From assembly GCA_944322775.1 (NCBI GenBank), contig CALUQA010000086.1:1-6284 (forward strand): a DNA stretch of 6,284 bases. Direction: 5' to 3'. The notes beneath the pieces were generated by a model. That model searched no databases, had not been told where the DNA came from, and was given only the letters and a program-made list of their open reading frames with translations. Of this stretch, positions 1 through 5,217 are shown piece after piece. The position numbers and the translations under genes are program-made. The first letter of the stretch is position 1. Each line of letters opens with the position of its first letter. The DNA comes from an uncultured Elusimicrobiales bacterium. Its GTDB lineage: Bacteria; Elusimicrobiota; Elusimicrobia; Elusimicrobiales; Elusimicrobiaceae.

Positions 1-1427
1 AGGAAATCAATGCGGATTTAACGTTCTATGCCAAACGTTTGGCACTTTCCCCCATGGGGCAAAATGCGGTTCAGCCAGCCCAAACAACGTCTGTGCAAGA
101 AGCGGCCACTGCCTCTCCCGCCCCGCAAGCCGAAAGCCAAGCGGCGCCGCTGCCCATTAACCTTAAAGCGCAAATAGACATAGACTCGTTGGATACGTCT
201 TATTTGTGGGGAACGGATATTCATTTTACGGCGGACATGCAAAACGTTACCTCTACGCTTGAGCAGGCGCACGGACAGTTAAGCCTGCAAACGGGCTCCG
301 GGGAAATTAAAGATTTGGACCACCTGACGCAGGCCAACCTGCTCAGCCGCGTGCTGTTCACTTCGTTAAGCGCCGTGAGCAAAGTGATTAACAGCTTAAA
401 CGTTTTTGCCGTTTTGAACGGCTTGGGCCAGGGCATGCTGGACGTGATTTCCTCCGACAAAGACAAAGCCAAAAAACCGGCCGATATGGTGGTGCAGGTG
501 GTTAAAGACGAAAACGGAAATGACGTGGAAATTATGGTGCCTTATACGGACCAAAAGGTGGACGGCCGCCTGGCTTTTGAACTGTTCACGACGGATATGA
601 CGTTTACCAATGGAACGGCCAATTTAAAAAAAGGCTCTTTTGTGTCCGACTTAATGTCTTTTAACCTCACGGGGGACATGAACTTTAAAAACCAGAAACT
701 GGACATGAAAGTAAATGCCGCCCCCGGCCGCCATTATGACGACGGTATTATGCCCCTGACGCTGACGGTGGGCGGCACTATGGACAAACCTACGGGCAGC
801 ATGAACATGACCTCTTCCATCACTTCGTTTGTCACACAGGGGGTGGCCAATAACTTTGCCAGCCGCACCGTTAAAAAAGGCTTGGGAGGCATTTTCGGTT
901 TGTTTAAAAAGAAGGACAAGACTGACGAGGCCAATGAAGCGCCCGCGGCTAAAAACAGCACCCCGGTTCAAGAAGAAGTTTCCGCCGCGCGCGCCGACAA
1001 TGCAGACGTGTCGGCCGAGGCTTCGGGCGCAGAGGTAGCGTCTGCGCAAGCGCCCGTGGACGAGCAAGAAAAACAGGCCCCTGCTGCGCAAACCCCGCAG
1101 CCGGCCGAAATAACTACCTCCGGCATTTCCGGCGAGCTTAAACCAACGCATACCACGCAAAATATGGGCTTGCCCGACATGCCCGCCAAACCGACGGAAA
1201 CCACGCAAAATATGGGCCTGCCCGACTTGCCCGCCAAACCGACGGAAACCACCCAAAATGTGGGCCTGCCCGACTTGCCGGACAAGCCTTTGCACACCAC
1301 GCAAAACACCGCTTTGCCAAACCCGTTTGCCCAGCCGGAGCCGGCCTCGGAAGACACTTCTTTGCCGCTTCCTCCGGGCACGCCGGAAGGCTTTGTGGGC
1401 GGCAAAGGTTTTGCCCCTGCCAACTAG
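1..1427 (+). CDS. AsmA/YhdP-like envelope protein, C-terminal part (5' end outside window)
   Basis: The reading frame is open from base 3 with no stop, so the gene begins upstream; the TTG at 39 has no ribosome binding site and is an internal Leu. About 474 residues are visible, ending at TAG 1425-1427. The first two thirds look like the C-terminal region of AsmA/YhdP-type proteins: alternating beta-strand-like stretches, an amphipathic helical stretch (LLSRVLFTSLSAVSKVINSL), a run of the 'F..F..D.TF.NG.A.L..GS...D...F.LTGD..F....LD' kind, then 'MPLTLTVGGTMDKPTGSMN'. Family members are large, inner-membrane-anchored proteins that span the periplasm and are linked to lipid transport and outer-membrane homeostasis. 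After a basic KKKDK stretch (about 908-930) comes an Ala/Pro/Glu-rich tail with four 16-residue repeats, not typical of the family. It converges on the peptide transporter gene. The family call rests on pattern, not alignment, so AsmA-like is fairly likely and a specific subfamily is unproven. Confidence 0.75.
   Translation, partial: EINADLTFYAKRLALSPMGQNAVQPAQTTSVQEAATASPAPQAESQAAPLPINLKAQIDIDSLDTSYLWGTDIHFTADMQNVTSTLEQAHGQLSLQTGSGEIKDLDHLTQANLLSRVLFTSLSAVSKVINSLNVFAVLNGLGQGMLDVISSDKDKAKKPADMVVQVVKDENGNDVEIMVPYTDQKVDGRLAFELFTTDMTFTNGTANLKKGSFVSDLMSFNLTGDMNFKNQKLDMKVNAAPGRHYDDGIMPLTLTVGGTMDKPTGSMNMTSSITSFVTQGVANNFASRTVKKGLGGIFGLFKKKDKTDEANEAPAAKNSTPVQEEVSAARADNADVSAEASGAEVASAQAPVDEQEKQAPAAQTPQPAEITTSGISGELKPTHTTQNMGLPDMPAKPTETTQNMGLPDLPAKPTETTQNVGLPDLPDKPLHTTQNTALPNPFAQPEPASEDTSLPLPPGTPEGFVGGKGFAPAN
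1140..1331 (+). repeat. Four in-frame 48-bp tandem repeats encoding a 16-residue unit
   Basis: Units lie at 1140-1187, 1188-1235, 1236-1283 and 1284-1331. The protein consensus is KPTxTTQNMGLPDLPA; the fourth copy is degenerate (KPLHTTQNTALPNPFA). By eye, units 1 and 2 differ at 5 of 48 bases and units 2 and 3 at 4 of 48, with several silent or conservative changes. This suggests duplication followed by selection for the peptide rather than a very recent expansion. The repeats lie in the Pro-rich tail of the AsmA-like protein and are likely an extended, disordered spacer or binding segment. Confidence 0.95.
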
Positions 1428-1431
1428 TTTT

Positions 1432-1473
1432 AAAAACAAAAACCCCGCGTCTTAAACGCGGGGTTTTGTTTTT
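1432..1473. terminator. Bidirectional intrinsic terminator between converging genes
   Basis: A perfect 12-bp stem (1439-1450 with 1456-1467, core CCCCGCGT/ACGCGGGG) surrounds a 5-base loop, CTTAA. It is flanked by an A-rich tract on the left and a T-rich tract (1464-1473) on the right, so either strand's transcript forms a GC-rich hairpin followed by U residues. It sits 4 bases after the AsmA-like stop and 6 bases after the transporter stop on the other strand. It therefore most likely ends both transcripts. Confidence 0.93.
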
Positions 1474-1479
1474 AGATTT

Positions 1480-2928
1480 TTAATGCACGCCGTGCATCCA
1501 TTTTTTAATGCCTTTCATGCTAAAAATCAGTATGCCGGACACCGCCAGCGGCACCACCACCAGACACAAGAAAAATTGCACATTGCTGATTTTTTGGAAG
1601 TAGCCCGAATAAACGCCGGCCAGCTTGTTGGCCGCCGCATTGGACAAAAACCACACGCCCATCAGCAGCGACACAAACCGCGCAGGCGCCAGCTTGGTGA
1701 CCATGGATTTGCCCACCGGGGAAATGCACAGCTCGCCAAACGTGTGGAACAAATACGTAAACGCCAAATAAAACAGGCTGATTTTGGCATTGCCGATAAG
1801 GGCAAACGCGCCCAAAAGCATCACGGCAAAGCCCGCCGCCAACAGCCACAAAGACACCACAAACTTGGCCGGGGTGGAAGGCTCTTTGCCTTTTTTGGCC
1901 AGGCTGATCCACAGTTTGGAAAACAGCGGCGCAAAAATGACGATGTAGAGCGGGTTTAAAGACTGAAACCAGTTGGCCGGTATTTCCCAACTCCACGAGC
2001 CCAGCGTAATGACGCGGTTGGTGTATTCGTAGGCAAACCGGTTCCGCGCCGCGCCGGCCTGCTCAAAGGCCGCCCAAAAGAAAATGGTGAAAAACGCCAT
2101 AATGCCGATGACCGCCATTTTTTGTTTTTCTTCGGTGGTCAGCGGGGGGTGTTTGCCTTCTTCTTTTTTATGGGTTTTGGCATACAGCGCGTAGCCTATA
2201 GCCAAGGCGGCCGCACACACCCAGGCGGCGGCGTGCCAGCCCTTCATGTAGAGTCCGATAATACAGACGCCTATCAGCACGGCCCAAAGCACGGCGTCTT
2301 TATAAAACACGGGCTTGTCTTGCGGGGGCAGGCCTTTGCCGCTGAGGTATTTTTTCTGCCCAAACAAAAATGTCAGCAAGCCCACAATCATGCCGGCTCC
2401 TGCAATCCAAAATGCCGCTTTATAATTGCCGCGGGAGGCAAAATATCCCACCGCCAGCGGACCGAAAAAAGCGCCTATATTTACGCTCATGTAAAAAATG
2501 GTAAAGCCGCCGTCGCGCCGCGGGTCGTTGGGGCCGTAAAGCTGGCCCACAATGGCGGTTACGTTGGACTTAAAAAACCCGTTGCCTAAAATCAGCAGGC
2601 CCATGGCCAAATACAGCATGCCCATAGTGGGAATGCTCATCACAAACATGCCGCCTATAATAAGCAAAGAGCCTAAAATAATGGACCAGCGCTGGCCCAA
2701 ATAGCGGTCTGCCAGAAAGCCGCCCAACAGCGTGGACAAATAGACCAAACTGGTAAAGGTGCCGTACACGTTTGCCGCGCCGCTTTTGTCCATTTGCAGC
2801 AGGTAAACCATGTAAAGAATGAGGATACTGCGCATGGCGTAGTAGCTGAAGCGTTCCCACATTTCCGTCAGGAACACCAGCCACAAGGCCACGGGTTGCT
2901 TTTCTTGTATAACAGGGTCTTGCGTCAT
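1480..2928 (-). CDS. POT/PTR-family proton-dependent oligopeptide transporter (peptide MFS transporter)
   Basis: This 482-residue inner-membrane protein of the major facilitator superfamily is expected to import di- and tripeptides with protons. Family landmarks are present in order. The proton-coupling motif ExxERFxYY is at residues 22-30 in helix 1, and GGFLADRYLG follows at 69-78. Lys120 lies in GNGFFKSN, FYMSVNIGA is at 145-153 (PTR2 signature region), and FWxxxxQ at 284-290 in helix 7. WFQSLNPLYIV follows at 320-330, and Glu399 of GELCISPVG lies in helix 10. Between the two six-helix halves are two more hydrophobic segments (about 212-228 and 233-249), fitting the 14-helix bacterial layout. 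Length is normal and no key residue is missing. The ATG at 2926-2928 is preceded by AGGAGG. The gene lies downstream of the deoA-hydrolase unit but behind its terminator, so it is probably transcribed alone. Exact substrates cannot be read from sequence, so no ortholog symbol is given. Confidence 0.95.
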   Translation of the reverse strand: MTQDPVIQEKQPVALWLVFLTEMWERFSYYAMRSILILYMVYLLQMDKSGAANVYGTFTSLVYLSTLLGGFLADRYLGQRWSIILGSLLIIGGMFVMSIPTMGMLYLAMGLLILGNGFFKSNVTAIVGQLYGPNDPRRDGGFTIFYMSVNIGAFFGPLAVGYFASRGNYKAAFWIAGAGMIVGLLTFLFGQKKYLSGKGLPPQDKPVFYKDAVLWAVLIGVCIIGLYMKGWHAAAWVCAAALAIGYALYAKTHKKEEGKHPPLTTEEKQKMAVIGIMAFFTIFFWAAFEQAGAARNRFAYEYTNRVITLGSWSWEIPANWFQSLNPLYIVIFAPLFSKLWISLAKKGKEPSTPAKFVVSLWLLAAGFAVMLLGAFALIGNAKISLFYLAFTYLFHTFGELCISPVGKSMVTKLAPARFVSLLMGVWFLSNAAANKLAGVYSGYFQKISNVQFFLCLVVVPLAVSGILIFSMKGIKKWMHGVH

Positions 2929-2932
2929 GCTT

Positions 2933-2938
2933 CCTCCT
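2933..2938 (-). promoter_or_regulatory. Ribosome binding site of the peptide transporter gene
   Basis: On the - strand the sequence reads TTAGGAGGAAGCATG: a full AGGAGG four bases before the ATG. The spacing is slightly short, but the match is perfect and fixes the start at 2928. Confidence 0.85.
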
Positions 2939-2947
2939 AAATAAAAG

Positions 2948-2976
2948 ATAGTACACTTTACTAAATTTTTTAAAAA
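2948..2976 (-). promoter_or_regulatory. Possible promoter of the peptide transporter gene
   Basis: On the - strand, a -10-like TACTAT (2948-2953) lies 17 bases after a weak -35-like TTTTTA inside a strongly AT-rich tract. A start about 7 bases downstream would give a leader of only about 12 bases that still contains the Shine-Dalgarno. The element matches are poor. The main argument is that a terminator lies just upstream, so the gene needs its own promoter somewhere in 2939-2998. Confidence 0.3.
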
Positions 2977-2998
2977 TATGCGGCTTTTTTTAGCGCGT

Positions 2999-3027
2999 AA
3001 AAAAGGCCCCCGGTAAAGGAGGCCTTT
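2999..3027 (-). terminator. Intrinsic terminator after the deoA-metallohydrolase operon
   Basis: Read on the - strand, AAAGGCCTCC (3027-3018) pairs with GGGGGCCTTT (3011-3002), with one G-U wobble and a 6-base loop, and the hairpin runs into a six-T tract (3004-2999). The structure begins 3 bases after the stop codon of the hydrolase gene. On the + strand the wobble becomes a C-A mismatch, consistent with a terminator designed for the - strand. Confidence 0.9.
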
Positions 3028-3030
3028 AAA

Positions 3031-3744
3031 TTATTTGATTACCGTGTCTTTTCCAACGGCCGATTGCAGCTTTATTTTGTCCACCGTTTCGTAGTGGTAC
3101 GGATAAAGCACTTTGGGTTTAAGGCGCTTGGCGGCGTCTACAAACATTTCGTCGGTCATGGTATAAGGCAGGTTTTTGGGCATAAACGCCACGTCCACAC
3201 CGGCTATTTTGGCCATTTCGGGTATGTTTTCCGTATCGCCGGCCAGGTAAAGGCGGAAGTCGCCAAAGTGCAGCACATAGCCGTTGCCCCAGCCTTTGGG
3301 GTGCCAAAACTTGCCGTTAGGCTGTTTGTGCACCATGTTATAGGCGGGCACGGCGTCAATGGTAATGCCTTGCCATTGGGTGCTGTCCCCGTTGGACAAA
3401 GCGATGGCGCCTTGCGGCAACTCTTTGGCCGAAGAGGGCGAAGCGATAAACACGGTGTCCTCTTTTTGCGTGGCGGACCAGGCTTTTTTGTCCAAGTGGT
3501 CGTAATGGTCGTGGGTAATAAGCACCAGGTCTGCTTTGGGCAGGGTTTCGTATTCGGCTACGGCAGAGTACGGGTCCACCTGAATGGTTTTGCCGTCCCA
3601 GCGTATTTGCACGGAGCCGTGGCCCAGCGGCAACACATACACGTCTCCGGCGGAAGTTTTATATAGGTCCCCTTGTTCTTGCGACATACTGCATCCTCCA
3701 AATAATAAAAATCCCAACAATCCAAAAAGAATGGTCTTTTTCAT
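3031..3744 (-). CDS. Metallo-beta-lactamase-fold hydrolase, predicted lipoprotein
   Basis: This 237-residue protein belongs to the MBL-fold hydrolases of the Lactamase_B_3/UlaG-like kind. The metal-binding signature HxHxDH is complete: His78, His80, Asp82, His83 in THDHYDHLD. Probable further ligands are His139 (PAYNMVH), Asp170 (LAGDTE) and His217 (YPYHYE). The N-terminus has two lysines, a hydrophobic stretch (residues 4-16) and a lipobox-like FGGC ending at Cys18, so the mature protein would be lipid-anchored outside the cytoplasm. Phe at the -3 position is less usual than Leu; Ser after Cys would allow outer-membrane sorting under E. coli rules. The ATG (3742-3744) follows AGGAG and lies 6 bases after the stop of the deoA-type gene, and a terminator follows the stop. 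The two genes therefore look like one operon. The substrate is unknown; family membership does not imply beta-lactam hydrolysis. Confidence 0.9.
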   Translation of the reverse strand: MKKTILFGLLGFLLFGGCSMSQEQGDLYKTSAGDVYVLPLGHGSVQIRWDGKTIQVDPYSAVAEYETLPKADLVLITHDHYDHLDKKAWSATQKEDTVFIASPSSAKELPQGAIALSNGDSTQWQGITIDAVPAYNMVHKQPNGKFWHPKGWGNGYVLHFGDFRLYLAGDTENIPEMAKIAGVDVAFMPKNLPYTMTDEMFVDAAKRLKPKVLYPYHYETVDKIKLQSAVGKDTVIK

Positions 3745-3747
3745 AGG

Positions 3748-3753
3748 CTCCTA
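3748..3753 (-). promoter_or_regulatory. Ribosome binding site overlapping the deoA stop codon
   Basis: On the - strand the sequence is AAATAGGAGCCTATG. The TAG stop of the upstream phosphorylase gene supplies the first bases of the TAGGAG Shine-Dalgarno of the hydrolase gene, three bases before its ATG. A ribosome finishing the first gene would sit on this site, so translation of the two genes is probably coupled. The spacing is short for independent initiation. Confidence 0.75.
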
Positions 3754-5064
3754 TTTAATAATGCTGTGCACCAGTTTATACGGCTTGGGTTTGGCCGCCG
3801 TAATGCGCACCGCTTTTTTGAACAGTTCCGTTCCGGCTTCCAAACGTTTGGGGTCGGAAGCGTAGAGCGTGGCAATCACGTCGCCTTTTTTGACGGCGTC
3901 GCCTGCTTTTTTGTGCAGCCAAATGCCGGCGCCAAAGTCTATTTTGTCTTCCATGCGGTCGCGCCCGGCGCCCAAAAGCACGCCGGCCCGGCCGGTCAGT
4001 TTGGCGTCAATAAAGCCGACATAGCCTTTTTTGTCCGCTTTAAAGTCGTAAGACAGTTTGGCATTTTTAAGGTGTTTTTCCGGTTCGTCCACCACTTTGG
4101 GGTTGCCGCCCTGCCATTTGACCATTTCGCGGAATTTTTGCAAAGCGCTGCCGTCAGCAATATATCCTTCCAGCAATTTGCGCGCCTTGGAGAGGTCTTT
4201 TTCCCGTCCGCTGATGACCAGCATGTGGGCGCCCGTTTCAATGACGGCTTCATAAAAGTCCGGCGCCAGGTCTTTGTGGCCTTTTAAAATTTGAATGGTT
4301 TGGTACATTTCGTTTGCATTGCCCACGGCGCGGCCCAGCGGCTGGTCCATATACGTAATTAAGTCGCGGCAGTTAAGGCCCAACAGTTTGGCCGTGTTGA
4401 CCAGCATTTTGGCCAGTTTTTTGCTGTCTTCCAGCTTTTGCATAAAAGCGCCCGAGCCGTATTTTACGTCCATGAGCAGGCTGTCTACGCCTTCAGCATA
4501 TTTTTTGGAAAGAATGCTGGCCACAATCAGCGGGCGGCTTTCCACGGTGCCGGTGGCGTCGCGCAGCGAATAAAGCTTGCGGTCGGCCGGCGCCAAGTCT
4601 TTGGTTTGGCCAAACATGCACACGCCCAATTTTTGAATTTGACGGTGAATGAGTTTGGCCGGAATGCGAATTTCAAAATTTTTAATGGACTCCAATTTGT
4701 CCAGCGTGCCGCCGGTATGCCCCAGCCCGCGGCCGGACATCATCGGCACGGCTACCCCCGCGCAAGCCACCAGCGGTGCCAGCGGCAAAGAAACCCCGTC
4801 CCCCACGCCGCCGGTGGAATGTTTGTCCACTTTGGGCATGTCAATGTCGGAAAAGTCCAACCGGGCACCGGAATGCGCCATGGCTTTGGTTAAAAGTGCC
4901 GTTTCTTTGTCGGAAAGAGGATTTAAAAAACAGGCCATTAAAAAAGCCGACAGTTGGTAATCCGGTACGGTTCCTTTGGCTGCGGCTTGAGCGACAAAAT
5001 CAAATTCTTCGGCGGTTAGTTGTTTACCGTCGCGTTTCTTAATAATAATGTCAATCATTCTCAT
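3751..5064 (-). CDS. deoA: Pyrimidine-nucleoside / thymidine phosphorylase
   Basis: This cytosolic 437-residue salvage enzyme cleaves thymidine, and in some members uridine, with phosphate to give the free base and (deoxy)ribose 1-phosphate. The N-terminal helical domain opens with MIDIIIKKRDGKQLT. Phosphate-binding KHSTGGVGD is at residues 81-89, and the family signature SGRGLGHTGGTLDKLE at 110-125. Nucleoside-contacting residues known from E. coli DeoA (R171, S186, K190) have equivalents Arg168, Ser183 and Lys187 with identical spacing in YSLRDATGTVESRPLIVASILSKK-like sequence. A PYNP C-terminal domain covers about 345-420. Length is as expected. The frame stays open up to 5175, but only the ATG at 5064 has a good ribosome binding site (AGGAGG, 9 bases away) and matches the family N-terminus. 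The gene leads a two-gene operon with the metallohydrolase. Sequence alone does not separate thymidine-specific (deoA) from broader (pdp) activity. Confidence 0.95.
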   Translation of the reverse strand: MRMIDIIIKKRDGKQLTAEEFDFVAQAAAKGTVPDYQLSAFLMACFLNPLSDKETALLTKAMAHSGARLDFSDIDMPKVDKHSTGGVGDGVSLPLAPLVACAGVAVPMMSGRGLGHTGGTLDKLESIKNFEIRIPAKLIHRQIQKLGVCMFGQTKDLAPADRKLYSLRDATGTVESRPLIVASILSKKYAEGVDSLLMDVKYGSGAFMQKLEDSKKLAKMLVNTAKLLGLNCRDLITYMDQPLGRAVGNANEMYQTIQILKGHKDLAPDFYEAVIETGAHMLVISGREKDLSKARKLLEGYIADGSALQKFREMVKWQGGNPKVVDEPEKHLKNAKLSYDFKADKKGYVGFIDAKLTGRAGVLLGAGRDRMEDKIDFGAGIWLHKKAGDAVKKGDVIATLYASDPKRLEAGTELFKKAVRITAAKPKPYKLVHSIIK

Positions 5065-5073
5065 GGGCGTTTG

Positions 5074-5079
5074 CCTCCT
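5074..5079 (-). promoter_or_regulatory. Ribosome binding site that sets the deoA start
   Basis: On the - strand, GGAGGAGG (5081-5074) contains AGGAGG nine bases before the ATG at 5064. The second ATG, at 5058 (MIDII), would be 15 bases away, too far, so the protein most likely starts MRMIDII. The upstream in-frame ATG at 5175 has no such site. Confidence 0.85.
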
Positions 5080-5094
5080 CCACCGAGGGGTGGA
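5079..5094 (-). other. Small hairpin at the deoA leader, touching the Shine-Dalgarno
   Basis: On the - strand, TCCACC-CCTC-GGTGGA forms a perfect 6-bp stem with a 4-base loop. Its 3' arm ends with the first A of the AGGAGG Shine-Dalgarno. If the predicted promoter is right, the hairpin would sit at the very 5' end of the mRNA, where such stems can slow decay or affect ribosome access. No T-run follows, so it is not a terminator. Confidence 0.5.
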
Positions 5095-5099
5095 CTTCC

Positions 5100-5128
5100 A
5101 GCATAGCATATTAAGCCTGCTTTGAGAA
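5100..5128 (-). promoter_or_regulatory. Candidate promoter of the deoA-metallohydrolase operon
   Basis: On the - strand, TTCTCA (5128-5123, 4 of 6 to TTGACA) is separated by exactly 17 bases from TATGCT (5105-5100, 4 of 6 to TATAAT). TATGCT is preceded by TGC, giving an extended -10 (TGnTATnnT). The start would fall near 5093, with a leader of about 29 bases. It is placed correctly in the divergent intergenic region, but the hexamers are imperfect. Confidence 0.42.
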
Positions 5129-5157
5129 GCCCCTTTCCTTCCCGCGCGTACCAATGC

Positions 5158-5187
5158 CTGTAAGGGCGGCCCCATATTTCGTATAAT
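5158..5187 (+). promoter_or_regulatory. Candidate promoter of ileS
   Basis: A perfect -10 hexamer TATAAT lies at 5182-5187, 30 bases before the ileS start, in an AT-rich patch. The best -35 match is weak: CTGTAA (5158-5163, 3 of 6) at an 18-base spacing. The start would be about 5194, leaving a leader near 24 bases. That is too short for a T-box riboswitch or other leader attenuator. Confidence 0.5.
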
Positions 5188-5205
5188 AAACTATATCCTT
5201 ATATA

Positions 5206-5213
5206 AGAGAGTG
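5206..5213 (+). promoter_or_regulatory. Weak ribosome binding site of ileS
   Basis: AGAGAGTG ends 4 bases before the ATG at 5218 and only partly matches AGGAGGTG. The start is nevertheless secure: an in-frame TGA at 5212-5214 rules out any start further upstream, and the protein N-terminus matches the family. The site is weaker than those of the other three complete starts in the window. Confidence 0.55.
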
Positions 5214-5217
5214 AACC

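Noticed and set aside
39..41. TTG at 39 as a start codon of the AsmA-like gene
   Set aside because: The frame is open to the window edge, no Shine-Dalgarno precedes it, and the residues before it continue the protein naturally. It is an internal Leu codon.
1140..1331. The 48-bp repeats as a CRISPR-like or mobile-element repeat
   Set aside because: They are contiguous, in frame, multiples of three and without spacers, so they are protein-coding tandem repeats.
651..1439. A 262-codon open frame on the - strand opposite the AsmA-like gene
   Set aside because: It is very rich in Arg and Gly with no domain, and its repeats merely mirror the sense-strand 48-bp repeats. Its start codon lies inside the terminator hairpin region.
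5065..5175. A longer N-terminus for the deoA-type protein starting at the ATG at 5175
   Set aside because: It would add 37 Arg-rich residues absent from the family. It lacks a ribosome binding site and crosses the candidate deoA promoter, and the ATG at 5064 has AGGAGG at nine bases.
5188..5217. A T-box riboswitch or tRNA-sensing leader upstream of ileS
   Set aside because: The space between the -10 box and the ATG is about 30 bases. There is no T-box sequence, specifier stem or terminator.
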